Shown here in pieces: positions 51,153-60,289 of a DNA stretch of 64,000 nucleotides. A program made the translations under genes and the position numbers. Each line of letters begins with the position of its first letter. Within the stretch, counting starts at the first letter, position 1. The stretch covers positions 18,616 through 82,615 of the forward strand of contig JAGWBK010000012.1 in assembly GCA_021295915.1 (NCBI GenBank), in the 5' to 3' direction. Origin of the DNA: Dehalococcoidia bacterium. Lineage in GTDB: Bacteria > Chloroflexota > Dehalococcoidia > Lucifugimonadales > UBA1123. Below the pieces are notes generated by a model, which saw only the letters and a list, made by a program, of their open reading frames with translations, did not search any database and was not told where the DNA came from.

Positions 51153-53171
51153 ATGGTTAGACTGTTAGTCACAATTGCCTTGTTTGGAGTCATTGCCGCA
51201 CTTGTAGCAGGGTGCAGCTCGTCAACTGAAGACTCCACAAGTACGTCGGAGGCACCGTCTTCCGCCCAGTCTGTGGCAACTGTCGCCCCTGCGCCCCAGG
51301 CTCAGCAGGCGGCACCAGCCCCAACGTCAGCGCCGGTAGTCAAGCAGCAACCCGCTCCTGCGGCACCTGCAGCTCCGGCCGCAACGGCCGCACCGGTCGT
51401 GGCCCCCGTTGAAGTGGAAAGCTCCACCATGATCGCCTCCGAGTTCATCGCCGATACGGCGAAGGCCCTAGGTGTACCAGTCAGCTATATCCCCATACCT
51501 GATCCGTACGAGCCGGTCTACGGTGGCTCCGCAGCGGTCGGGACGCTCGAATGGGTGGTCCCCAGTTATTGGGACTGGTCAATCAAGATGGGGCACTGGA
51601 ACGGTGCGCTGAGTCACTATGCTGAAGGGCTCGGCATGTTCCACTATGGCCCCGAGTACAGCCCGGTTGACTACTCGTCTCAGCCCGGCGTCGCTGAGGC
51701 ATGGGATATCTCGGGTGATGGCATGACCTACACCTTTGACATCCGAAAGGGCGTCAAGTGGGGCATCGATACCGGAGGAATCCACAAGTGGCTTGCTGAC
51801 GACGTCGACGTCGACGCGGACGTCACCGCACACGACTACGTCGCCGCAGCCGGGATTTCTTTCGGGATAGAAGCCAGCTCGTACATTCCCAAGTTCAACA
51901 TGATAGACGGCCCAGACTCCTTCAAGGCGCTGGACGACTACACGCTTCAGATCACGACGAACCAGCCATCCGCACCCCTGATCTTCCAGCTAACACACAA
52001 GGGGCCATGGATACTGGGACGCCAGGGCGTTGACAAGCGAATTGCCGACGAGGGTCTGGAACTCCAGGAGGCCATCAACGACATCAGGGTCCAGATCGGG
52101 ACCGGACCGTGGATCATCGAGGAGTGGGAGCCCGCAAACCACATCACCTTCACGAAGAACCCCGACTATTGGGGAACTGACGGGAAGGGCAACCAGATAC
52201 CGTTCCTGGACCAGATGACTATCCACGGCATACAGGATGAGCGTCTTCAGGACGCCGCGTTCCGCACCGGCAAGCTCGGTGGAATCACTCTCGAGACCTG
52301 CGGACTGAGCCCGCAGCGATACCAGGACATCAAGAAGTCCAACCCCGACACCAACTTCGAGGTCTTCGTGGACCCGATGAACGTGCGTGGGCTTGGCATG
52401 AACTGGGGCGAGAGTGGAGACGGCGAAGGCAAGCCGTGGGGCGACCAGCGAGTCCGACACGCGATGCAGCTAGCCATCGACAAGGAAGGCTGGGTGGAGA
52501 GCATCCTGATCGGATGGGGTCTCCCATATCCAACTCCGTTGGCGCCAGGCAACCAGTGGTGGCTGCAGCCGGGCCAGTACGGTGATTCCGACGGCGACGG
52601 CGTAAGCGGCGAGGACCTGATGAAGTACGACCCGATGAAGGCGAAGGAGTTGCTGGCCGAAGCCGGATACGCTGATGGCTTCGACGCGGTGCTCCACTCC
52701 ACTCACGGTGTCGGGGCAACCTGGTTCAGCGAGTCTGAGCTCATCGCCGAGTCTCTGCGTAACATCGGCATCAACGTGACGATGGACGTCAAGGACGGTG
52801 CTGCCCGTTCAGCGGCCCGCACTGCTGGCGAGTTCGACTTCATCTACGAGTTCCCATGCTGGGGATTCGAGCCGGTGGACTGGTTCGGACCCTGCTATTT
52901 CTCCCCTGAGCAGAAGCAGTCCCAGCCAGTTTCAGGTCTCGTTGACCTCGAGCTCGACAGAATGATCGTCGAGATGAACCAGAAGCTCGACGCCGAAGAG
53001 CGCTTCGAAGCAGTTGCCGATCTTCAGCGTTACCTGATGGAGAAGCAGTACTACATCTATGCGACAAACTGGATCCAGATAGTCGCCATAGCACCGTGGT
53101 TCAAGAATTACAGCTTCCACTACACCCACCAGATCGGCCAGGGCACTGCCCGAGCGTGGGTCGAACAGTAG
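51153..53171 (+). CDS. ABC transporter substrate-binding lipoprotein (family 5)
   Basis: A 672-residue peptide/nickel-type (SBP_bac_5) binding protein. The lipobox LVAGC places the acylated Cys at 21. An 80-residue Ala/Pro/Gln linker follows before the domain begins near GGSAAVGTLEW. Family blocks are AEAWDISGDGMTYTFDIRKGVKWG, IEEWEPANHITFTKNPDYWG and WGDQRVRHAMQLAIDKE. It is longer than the usual 500-550 residues because of the linker. It would capture oligopeptides or similar solutes at the cell surface and deliver them to the two permeases downstream. Confidence 0.92.
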   Translation: MVRLLVTIALFGVIAALVAGCSSSTEDSTSTSEAPSSAQSVATVAPAPQAQQAAPAPTSAPVVKQQPAPAAPAAPAATAAPVVAPVEVESSTMIASEFIADTAKALGVPVSYIPIPDPYEPVYGGSAAVGTLEWVVPSYWDWSIKMGHWNGALSHYAEGLGMFHYGPEYSPVDYSSQPGVAEAWDISGDGMTYTFDIRKGVKWGIDTGGIHKWLADDVDVDADVTAHDYVAAAGISFGIEASSYIPKFNMIDGPDSFKALDDYTLQITTNQPSAPLIFQLTHKGPWILGRQGVDKRIADEGLELQEAINDIRVQIGTGPWIIEEWEPANHITFTKNPDYWGTDGKGNQIPFLDQMTIHGIQDERLQDAAFRTGKLGGITLETCGLSPQRYQDIKKSNPDTNFEVFVDPMNVRGLGMNWGESGDGEGKPWGDQRVRHAMQLAIDKEGWVESILIGWGLPYPTPLAPGNQWWLQPGQYGDSDGDGVSGEDLMKYDPMKAKELLAEAGYADGFDAVLHSTHGVGATWFSESELIAESLRNIGINVTMDVKDGAARSAARTAGEFDFIYEFPCWGFEPVDWFGPCYFSPEQKQSQPVSGLVDLELDRMIVEMNQKLDAEERFEAVADLQRYLMEKQYYIYATNWIQIVAIAPWFKNYSFHYTHQIGQGTARAWVEQ

Positions 53172-53204
53172 AAGTCCGGCATCAACCAACGGTCTGAGTT
53201 AATC

Positions 53205-53243
53205 AGTCATCCCGGCGGGCTGTCCGCCTGTCGGAATGACTCG
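53205..53243. repeat. Family B-like palindromic repeat
   Basis: GTCATCCCGGCGGGCTGTCCGCCTGTCGGAATGAC. The ends TCATCCCG and CGGAATGA form the outer stem and GGCGG/CCGCC the inner one. It lies between the binding-protein and permease genes and may reduce downstream transcription. Confidence 0.7.
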
Positions 53244-53401
53244 AAACCAGCCTCCAACTCGCGTTGAGACTTCACTCGACAAGTCTCGACCACAAGTCCG
53301 GCCTCCCTTTGTGCATGGCCGGCCTCACCACCCGTTCCGTTACGTATTTCAAGTGTACAATTCGCTCGATTGACCATCGTTAAGCAAGAGGGAAAGGTCG
53401 A

Positions 53402-54367
53402 ATGCGGCAGTACCTAGTTCGCCGACTAATTCTGATGATTCCCGGTGTGCTGTTCCTGACGATTTTCGTCTTTTCGATGGTCAGGATTGTGCCCGGTGAC
53501 GTCATCGAAGTCATAGTCGGGATGCAGGGCGGCGGTCGCGGCGGATATATGTCCGAGGAGATGAAGGACAAGGTCCGTTCCCAACTCGGTATAGACAAGC
53601 CGATCTACGTACAGTACTTCGTATGGATGGGGCAGATAGCGCGCGGCGACCTGGGAGAGTCCCTGTTCAGCAAGATTCCCGTCGTCGATTCCCTCAAGAA
53701 GCGGTACAGCGTTACGCTCGAACTCATCATCATTACGATGATTGTGATGGTGGTCTGGGGGCTGGCAATTGGGATAATCTCTGCCACTTACCAGGATACC
53801 TGGATAGACTACATATTACGCAGTGTTGCTGTACTTGGGCTTTCCATGCCCTATTTCTGGGTTGCGATACTCGTTGTCGTATTTGGCTCCATCATTTTCA
53901 ACTGGTCGCCTCCACTGGGAGTCAACCACTTCATGGATGGACCACGTCTCAATCTCGAGCAGTTCCTCCTTCCGGCAGCGATTCTAGGCATTTCGCAGGG
54001 CTCTGCCGTGGCACGGATGACCAGGGCGACCATCCTTGAAATCGTCCGTCAAGACTACGTCCGTACAGCCCGAGCGAAGGGACTTGGTGACCGCATCATC
54101 CTGACCCGGCACACGCTGAGGAACGCCCTGATCCCCGTGGTCAGCCTGATCGGTATCACGTTTGCATTCTCGCTCGGCGGGACAGTCATTCTGGAGCAGA
54201 TCTGGTCCCTGCCGGGTGTAGGCACCTTGATGCTCAAGGCCATTCAGCAGCGAGACTACCCCGTGATCCAGGGCATAATCCTCGTTCTCGGTCTGCTGGT
54301 TATGGTGACCAATCTGCTAGTCGATCTCAGCTACGCCTGGCTCAACCCCAGGATTCGGTACAACTAG
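53402..54367 (+). CDS. ABC transporter permease (DppB type)
   Basis: A 321-residue BPD-transport permease with six TM segments. The N-terminal RQYLVRRLILMIPGVLFLTIFVF is typical of DppB, and the EAA loop reads VRTARAKGLGDRIILTRHTLRNALIPVV. The C-terminus LVDLSYAWLNPRIRY is diagnostic. AAAGG before ATG 53402. Forms the channel with the next gene. Confidence 0.93.
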   Translation: MRQYLVRRLILMIPGVLFLTIFVFSMVRIVPGDVIEVIVGMQGGGRGGYMSEEMKDKVRSQLGIDKPIYVQYFVWMGQIARGDLGESLFSKIPVVDSLKKRYSVTLELIIITMIVMVVWGLAIGIISATYQDTWIDYILRSVAVLGLSMPYFWVAILVVVFGSIIFNWSPPLGVNHFMDGPRLNLEQFLLPAAILGISQGSAVARMTRATILEIVRQDYVRTARAKGLGDRIILTRHTLRNALIPVVSLIGITFAFSLGGTVILEQIWSLPGVGTLMLKAIQQRDYPVIQGIILVLGLLVMVTNLLVDLSYAWLNPRIRYN

Positions 54368-54385
54368 GACCACAAGGGTAAACAG

Positions 54386-55297
54386 GTGCAACCAGAACAA
54401 CAGTCCATGAGCATCGAGATCGAACAGGATCTCAGACGCAAGCGGCTCAATCCCTGGCTGGACTTCGTTGTGCGTATCTTCAAGGAGAAGCCGCTGAGTG
54501 CGGTAGGGCTGGTGATCGTCTGCTTGCTGCTGCTCATGGCCCTCAGTGCGCAGTGGATCGCTCCCCACGACTACAGGGAGCAGGTACTCGACGAGGCGTT
54601 GCTGGGCCACAGCCTCGACCACCCACTGGGTACCGACCAGATAGGTCGCGATCAGCTCAGCCGCATAATCGTGGGCGCACAGGTCTCCATGATCGTTGGC
54701 TTCTCATGCGTGATAGGGTTCCTGTTTGTTGCCATCATCATCGGCATGGGCTCAGGGTATGTCGGCGGAGCAATCGACATCGTCGTGCAGAGAGTAGTCG
54801 ATGGCTGGATGACCATTCCCACGCTGATTCTGCTGCTGGCGATGGTGGCCGTCGTGGGTCAGGGCATGTGGCAGATCATCTTCATACTCTCTATCGACCG
54901 CGGAATCAGCACGTCCCGCGTTCTGCGAGGTGAGGCGCTCTACCTGAAGGAGAGCACCTACGTCGAAGCGGCGCGTGCGATGGGCGCCGGAAACATGCGC
55001 GTCTTCCTCGTTCACATCGTCCCGAACGCATTCGCTTCCATCATCGTCATGGCCACCATCAGTCTTGGAGTGTTCATCCTCGCAGAGGCGTCTCTCAGCT
55101 TCCTGGGCTACGGCATTCCGCCACCGTTCCCGACCTGGGGTTCGATGCTCAGCGGCTCGGCACTGGGATTCATGGCCCGCGCACCGTGGATAGCCATCTG
55201 GCCCGGCGTCGCGCTAACCCTGGCGGTCTGGGCCTTCAACATGCTCGGCGACGGAATGCGCGACCTCCTCGACCCCAGACTGCGGGGCAGCGGGTAG
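54386..55297 (+). CDS. ABC transporter permease (DppC type)
   Basis: A 303-residue partner permease. It has N-terminal FKEKPLSAVGLVIV, the periplasmic HPLGTDQIGRDQLSRII block that marks DppC/OppC, an EAA loop VEAARAMGAGNMRVFLVHIVPNAF, and the C-terminal DGMRDLLDPRLRG. Starts at GTG 54386 or ATG 54407. It begins 18 bases after the DppB-type gene. No ATPase gene follows within the window, which is unusual for this operon. Confidence 0.93.
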   Translation: MQPEQQSMSIEIEQDLRRKRLNPWLDFVVRIFKEKPLSAVGLVIVCLLLLMALSAQWIAPHDYREQVLDEALLGHSLDHPLGTDQIGRDQLSRIIVGAQVSMIVGFSCVIGFLFVAIIIGMGSGYVGGAIDIVVQRVVDGWMTIPTLILLLAMVAVVGQGMWQIIFILSIDRGISTSRVLRGEALYLKESTYVEAARAMGAGNMRVFLVHIVPNAFASIIVMATISLGVFILAEASLSFLGYGIPPPFPTWGSMLSGSALGFMARAPWIAIWPGVALTLAVWAFNMLGDGMRDLLDPRLRGSG

Positions 55298-55318
55298 GTC
55301 TCTACGATCGGCTCCAGG

Positions 55319-56845
55319 GTGTTTCCAGGTCGGGCAGCGCTCCTATTCTGTCTCCTTGTGGCAGCCATGCTAACTGCGGTCGCCTGCACTCAGAGCCAGG
55401 AGACATTTGAGACCTCCGACGAGTACGTTGCAGAGGGACTCAGCGCCTACGAGCGCGGGGAACTCGATAGGGCGCTCCACATGTACGACAGGGCACTGCA
55501 GCTGGACCCGGACAACGCCTGGACCCTCGCAGGCCGCTCCGTCATTCACCTACAGAAACCCGAGACGTACGACGACGCGATAGTAGATGCGACCAGGGCG
55601 ATCGAGCTTGACCCGAGCCTGGCCCGTGCATACGTCAACAGGGCAACAGCGCTAGTGGACATGGGCCACAGCGAGTACGCGCGAGTGGCGGTCATGTCCA
55701 AGATCACGTCACGTCCCGGAACCGCGTGGACTCTCCCACCCGAGGAGAGGGTCGAAAGGGCGATTGCCGACGCAACGAGGGCGGTCGAACTGGACCCGAA
55801 TATGCCTGACGCCTACTTCGTGCGTGCCCACGCTCAAATGGACGTCGGACGCTCTGACATGGCCGTGGACGACTTCAGCCATGTCCTGGACTCCGATCCG
55901 ACGCTGTACGTGAAGGTCATGGCCTATGTGCACAGGTCGCAGGCGCACCGCAACATCGGCAATCTGGCGTGGGCGATAGACGATGCCACTAAGGCCATGG
56001 AGCTTGCGCAGGAGCTATCCGACAATTTCGGTGATGAGCCGAGGCTCGTCACCTGGCACGGTTTCGACGCAGACGCGATCGAGGCTACTGCGTTTACAAA
56101 CCGTGGGCTCGCCTACGACAGGCAAGGAAGACCGGATATCTCGGTCAACGAGTACACACAAGCCCTGGACCAGGATTCCGACTACATCGAGGCATATGTG
56201 AACCGCTCCAATGCCTTCAGAAGCACCGGTCAGTACGAGAAGGCGCTGGCGGATGCCAACAAGGCAATCGAATCGGGTCAGCATCTTGCGGTCGCATACA
56301 ACGCCCGTGCATTAGCCAACCTTGGGCTGGGGAATGAAGGGCAGGCCCTATCGGACGCGACCGAAGCCATCAGGCAGGACGGAACTTACGCCTTGGCCTA
56401 CTCCAACCGGGCGTACATCTACACAGGCCAGGGTCGCTACGACCTCGCGATATCAGACGCGACCAAAGCAATCGATCTGGACCCCGATTTGGCTGAAGCC
56501 TACTCAAACAGGGCTGAGGCCCACCTCAAGAGGGGAGACTACCCCGGCGTCATAGCGGACTCGACATCCGCCCTGTCCAGAGACCCTTCACTTACCGGAG
56601 CCTACCTCGGGCGTGCTCTCGCCTACCTTAACGAACAGGAGTACTCGAAGGCCCGGAGCGACGCAGAACAGGTCCTGCAACAGGCACCCGGCCAACTGTA
56701 CGCAGTCTACGTGCGTGGAGCTGCGTCAATGGAGTTGACCGGTGGCATGGACGGCCGGGAAGACCTCGAGAGAGTCATCAGCGCGTCCAGGAGTCCAACG
56801 CTCGTCAACCTCGCCAGGCGCGCTCTTTCCCGATCCAATCAATAG
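55319..56845 (+). CDS. TPR-repeat lipoprotein
   Basis: A 508-residue protein. The N-terminal signal FCLLVAAMLTAVAC has a lipobox-like end with Cys24. It is followed by about 11 tetratricopeptide repeats of roughly 34 residues, each with the ALxxYxxAIELDPxxAxAYxNRAxA pattern. Such proteins scaffold complexes at the membrane face. GTG 55319 starts 21 bases after the DppC-type stop, so it is probably part of the transporter operon in place of the missing ATPase genes. Confidence 0.88.
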   Translation: MFPGRAALLFCLLVAAMLTAVACTQSQETFETSDEYVAEGLSAYERGELDRALHMYDRALQLDPDNAWTLAGRSVIHLQKPETYDDAIVDATRAIELDPSLARAYVNRATALVDMGHSEYARVAVMSKITSRPGTAWTLPPEERVERAIADATRAVELDPNMPDAYFVRAHAQMDVGRSDMAVDDFSHVLDSDPTLYVKVMAYVHRSQAHRNIGNLAWAIDDATKAMELAQELSDNFGDEPRLVTWHGFDADAIEATAFTNRGLAYDRQGRPDISVNEYTQALDQDSDYIEAYVNRSNAFRSTGQYEKALADANKAIESGQHLAVAYNARALANLGLGNEGQALSDATEAIRQDGTYALAYSNRAYIYTGQGRYDLAISDATKAIDLDPDLAEAYSNRAEAHLKRGDYPGVIADSTSALSRDPSLTGAYLGRALAYLNEQEYSKARSDAEQVLQQAPGQLYAVYVRGAASMELTGGMDGREDLERVISASRSPTLVNLARRALSRSNQ

Positions 56846-56993
56846 ACACAGCGCTCAACCCGACCAGGATGTCAGGGAACAGTCTTCTGTGTTAGGAAAA
56901 ACGATGCTGGTCAGCCTATACTGAACCAGGATAAGACCAACACTTCAGACATACACACGACAGCGGCCGACTGGGCCGCCGAGGAGACTGCAC

Positions 56994-57824
56994 ATGGCAC
57001 CGATTTCCAAGTACGTAAACGTAAACGGAGTCCGACTTCGATACCTCGACTGGGGGACGCGGGGGCTGCCGCCCATGGTCTGTCTGCACGGACACACCGG
57101 GCAGGCGCGCATCTGGGACGAGTTTGCCGAGGTGGTGCGAAACTCTTACCACGTGTACGCCGTAGACCAGCGAGGTCACGGCGAGTCCGCCCATGCGCTG
57201 GACGGCTACGCCCGTGACAGGTTCGTCGAAGACCTTGCCGCCTTCGTGGACGCCCTGGAGCTGGAGCGGTTCACACTCTCAGGCCTGTCCATGGGTGGCT
57301 GGCACTCGATGCTGTACACGGCCGAACATCCTGACCGGGTCGAGCGCATCGTGATGGTGGACATCGGCCCTGAGCCGTCTGAGGAAGCCGTTGCAGCCTC
57401 CGGCAGCCGACCGCTGACCCCGATGGCGTTCGATACCATCGAGGAGGCCGTTGCCTGGATGCGATCCGGCAACCCGTGGGCGTCCGATGCCAGGCTGCTG
57501 AAGGATGCCCAGCACAAGATGAAGCAGACTGATGACGGCCTGTGGACGTGGAAGGCCGACCACGACCTGTTCAACGTGCCACTTCCCGACATGTCGGACC
57601 CGGACCTCATCGGCAGGTACTGGAGCGCGCTGGACACCATTCCATGTCCAATACTGGAGGTACGGGGTTCCGAGAGTCCGCTGGTGTCCGACGCGGTACT
57701 GGACAGGATGAAGGCTGCGGCGACAGATCTCACCTCGGTGGATGTGGCCGACGCGGGTCACGTTGTCACCGTCGACAAGCCTCGCGAGTTCATTGCGGCA
57801 AGCCGCGAGTTCCTGGGAGTTTGA
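56994..57824 (+). CDS. Alpha/beta hydrolase
   Basis: A 276-residue alpha/beta-fold hydrolase. It has the oxyanion segment CLHGHTGQARIWDE, then AVDQRGHGES, nucleophile Ser in LSGLSMGGWHS, and catalytic His in DAGHVVTVDKP. The acid is probably Asp/Glu near VRGSES. The cap region, about residues 120-210, is helical. Substrate unknown; esterase, haloalkane or epoxide-type activity cannot be separated here. A TATACT-like -10 lies about 70 bases upstream. Confidence 0.88.
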   Translation: MAPISKYVNVNGVRLRYLDWGTRGLPPMVCLHGHTGQARIWDEFAEVVRNSYHVYAVDQRGHGESAHALDGYARDRFVEDLAAFVDALELERFTLSGLSMGGWHSMLYTAEHPDRVERIVMVDIGPEPSEEAVAASGSRPLTPMAFDTIEEAVAWMRSGNPWASDARLLKDAQHKMKQTDDGLWTWKADHDLFNVPLPDMSDPDLIGRYWSALDTIPCPILEVRGSESPLVSDAVLDRMKAAATDLTSVDVADAGHVVTVDKPREFIAASREFLGV

Positions 57825-57859
57825 GGCTGACGAAATAACCGAATGCGACGACACATCCT

Positions 57860-57958
57860 CTACATAGCAGTTGTGGAGAGGAGACCTTCATAGAACCTGG
57901 TCACCCTGTCGGGAGCCGATACACAGAGGTGGGTGATGCCCTGCAGGTAGTAGTCAAC
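57860..57958 (-). pseudogene. Fragment of a VOC-family gene
   Basis: 33 codons on the minus strand read as VDYYLQGITHLCVSAPDR then VTRFYEGLLSTTAM-stop. That is the first strand, metal His and helix of a VOC domain (ITHLCVS...RFYEGLL), without the rest. A family A repeat abuts its upstream side. Probably a remnant of a deleted gene. Confidence 0.5.
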
Positions 57959-57962
57959 TCCC

Positions 57963-58028
57963 TTTCACCCTCACCCCCGTATCAAGTACGGGGCAGGCTC
58001 CAACCCTCTCCCTGAGGGAGAGGGGGCT
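57963..58028. repeat. Family A repeat, long form
   Basis: TTTCACCCTCACCCC, an internal CCCGTATCAAGTACGGGG hairpin and CTCTCCCTGAGGGAGAG. It is nearly identical to the copy at 17444. It lies in the 298-base gap before the transhydrogenase gene. Confidence 0.85.
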
Positions 58029-58122
58029 GGTAGGTTGAGCTTCGGGTCTGATGGTTAGTTTTACCTAGCCCTCATTGCATCGAAAAAAGGGAGTCATCCA
58101 ATGGTCTCCGGGGAGCGGGTAG

Positions 58123-59529
58123 ATGGCTGAATACGATTACGACATGGTGGTCATAGGATCCGGACCGGCGGGCCAGCGCGCTGCTGTGCAGGCCGCTAAG
58201 CTCGGAAAGCGCACTGCCATCGTCGAACGCCATGCCGAAATCGGCGGCGTCATGGTCAACTCAGGCACCATTCCCAGCAAGACACTCCGCGAAGCGGTAA
58301 TATACCTGACCGGATACAGGGAACGTGGCATCTACGGTGAGTCGTACGCCGTCAAGGACGACATCACCATGAGCGACCTCATGATCCGCACCAATCACGT
58401 GATGCAGCAGAAGACCGACACGTTGCGCCACCAGCTGCTGCGGAACAGGGTTGAGCTGATCACCGCCGACGCATCGTTCATCGACTCCCACACACTGGCC
58501 CTCTCGGCAGTGGATGGGAGAGGCAGCCGTCCCATCACCGCAGACAAGGTAGTCGTCGCCGTTGGCACAACTGCAGCGAAGCCTGACTGGACCAACGTCG
58601 ATGGCGAGCACATCCTGCTGAGCGACGACATACTCAATCTGCCCGAGCTTCCCAGAAGCCTGGCCATCATAGGCGGCGGCGTCATTGGCCTGGAGTACGG
58701 CAGCATATTCGCGACCCTCGGAATACGCGTTACGCTCATTGAGCGCGACTCGAGGCTGCTGGACTTCGTAGACTCCGAACTCATCGACACACTCGTGTAC
58801 CACCTGCGTCAGAAGAGGGTGACGCTCCGGTTGAACGAAGAGGTCACCTGGATGGAGCCTTCCGACGATGAACGCGGCCAGCACGTCAGGATCAGGCTGG
58901 TCAGCGGCAAGCAGATTGTGAGCGATGCCGCGCTGTACAGCATCGGACGCACCGGCGCCACAGCGTCACTCGGGCTGGAAACGGTAGGCCTGGAGCCAGA
59001 TGGCAGAGGCCGATTGACAGTGAACGACACCTACCAGACGTCCGTGGACAACATATACGCGGTCGGCGACGTAATCGGGTTCCCAAACCTGGCGTCGACC
59101 TCCGCGGAGCAGGGCCGTCTGGCGTCGTGCCACGCCTTTGGCCTACCCGCCAGGAGTGTCCCGGGCCTGTTTCCCTACGGGATCTACACCATCCCTGAAA
59201 TCTCCATGGTGGGCAGGACCGAAGAGGACTTGACCGAGGACGTTGTTCCCTACGAAGTAGGCAGGGCGCAGTACCGGGAGATAGCGCGGGGCCAGATAAT
59301 CGGAGACGACACGGGGCTGCTGAAGCTGCTGTTCCACGCCACCACACGCAAACTGCTTGGAGTGCACATCATCGGCGAGGGCGCGAGCGAGCTCATTCAC
59401 ATTGGACAGGCCGTGCTTGCATTCGAAGGTACTGTCGACTACTTCGTGGACGCGGTCTTCAACTACCCGACACTGGCGGAGTGCTACAAGACGGCCGCGT
59501 TGGACGGCATCAACCGGCTGGAAGCCTAA
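58123..59529 (+). CDS. sthA: Soluble pyridine nucleotide transhydrogenase (SthA type)
   Basis: A 468-residue flavoprotein disulfide-reductase fold without the redox disulfide. The FAD motif is GSGPAGQRAA (12-21). The active-site segment reads GGVMVNSGTIPSKTLREA, where lipoamide dehydrogenases have CxxxxC; both Cys are absent, as in SthA. The NAD(P) motif is IGGGVIGLEYG and the late FAD site is YAVGDVIG. It interconverts NADH and NADPH in the cytosol. ATG 58123. A link to the nearby NAD(P)-dependent oxidoreductases is plausible. Confidence 0.92.
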   Translation: MAEYDYDMVVIGSGPAGQRAAVQAAKLGKRTAIVERHAEIGGVMVNSGTIPSKTLREAVIYLTGYRERGIYGESYAVKDDITMSDLMIRTNHVMQQKTDTLRHQLLRNRVELITADASFIDSHTLALSAVDGRGSRPITADKVVVAVGTTAAKPDWTNVDGEHILLSDDILNLPELPRSLAIIGGGVIGLEYGSIFATLGIRVTLIERDSRLLDFVDSELIDTLVYHLRQKRVTLRLNEEVTWMEPSDDERGQHVRIRLVSGKQIVSDAALYSIGRTGATASLGLETVGLEPDGRGRLTVNDTYQTSVDNIYAVGDVIGFPNLASTSAEQGRLASCHAFGLPARSVPGLFPYGIYTIPEISMVGRTEEDLTEDVVPYEVGRAQYREIARGQIIGDDTGLLKLLFHATTRKLLGVHIIGEGASELIHIGQAVLAFEGTVDYFVDAVFNYPTLAECYKTAALDGINRLEA

Positions 59530-59559
59530 TCTTCCCATCCTGCAAAGACCAAAAATCTG

Positions 59560-59588
59560 TTGCCCGACCGGGTAGTTGCCCATAGAAT
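59560..59588 (+). promoter_or_regulatory. Candidate hpf promoter
   Basis: -35 TTGCCC (59560-59565), exactly 17 bases, and -10 TAGAAT (59583-59588). It is followed by about 110 bases of leader and the SD AAAGGAGG before ATG 59699. Confidence 0.55.
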
Positions 59589-59698
59589 TAAGTCATAGAT
59601 GGGCAGTTCACCCCGATACCCGCAGAACGAATAATTCAGGGCACCGCGGTCTTAGACACCTCGCCCCCTGATAGAAGAGAAGAAAGGAGGTCGTCCAC

Positions 59699-60283
59699 AT
59701 GGAGATACAGATTCAAGCCAGGAACATCGACCTCAACCCCAATGCCGAGCAGTACATCCAGAAGAAGTTCGATAGGCTTCAGCGACATCTGCCGAACCTC
59801 GACGATGCCAAATTAGAGGTGTCCATGACCCAGGCGCGGGCCACTCGCGACCGCGTCCAGGCTCAGATGACACTGAACATCTCCGGTTACACGCTTCGAG
59901 GACAGGACAGGGGAGTAAACCTGTTCGCTGCCGTCGACGCAGTCACGGACCTGGTTGACCGGCAGATCCGACGGTTCAAGGGAAAGGTGTACCACAGCGC
60001 GCAGGCCAGGAAGTCGCGCAGCGGTTTCAGGGACGTCCCGCCTGAGGCGATCATCGAGATGCCAGAAACCCTCGAGGAAGAAGAGGCGCTTGAAGAGATC
60101 GGCCAGGTAGTCCGCACCAAGCGACACTCCATGCCGCCGATGTCCGTCGAGGACGCCATCCTGCAGATGGAGATGCTGGGGCACAGCTTCTTCCTGTTCT
60201 TCAACATGGACTCTGACGAGTACAACGTCGCCTACCGGCGTCGCGACGGCGACTACGGCGTGATCGAGCCCGAGCTGGCCTAG
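59699..60283 (+). CDS. hpf: Ribosome hibernation promoting factor, long form
   Basis: A 194-residue long HPF. The N-terminal S30AE domain (1-95: IQARNIDLNPNAEQYIQKKFDRLQRHL, FAAVDAVTDLVDRQIRRFKGK) binds the 30S mRNA/tRNA channel. After a linker, the C-terminal dimerisation domain (about 135-190: KRHSMPPMSVEDAILQMEMLGHSFFLFFN) pairs two ribosomes into 100S dimers. Very strong SD, AAAGGAGGTCG. Preceded by a good promoter. Followed after 6 bases by a Cas4-like nuclease gene. Confidence 0.95.
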   Translation: MEIQIQARNIDLNPNAEQYIQKKFDRLQRHLPNLDDAKLEVSMTQARATRDRVQAQMTLNISGYTLRGQDRGVNLFAAVDAVTDLVDRQIRRFKGKVYHSAQARKSRSGFRDVPPEAIIEMPETLEEEEALEEIGQVVRTKRHSMPPMSVEDAILQMEMLGHSFFLFFNMDSDEYNVAYRRRDGDYGVIEPELA

Positions 60284-60289
60284 GCCCCT

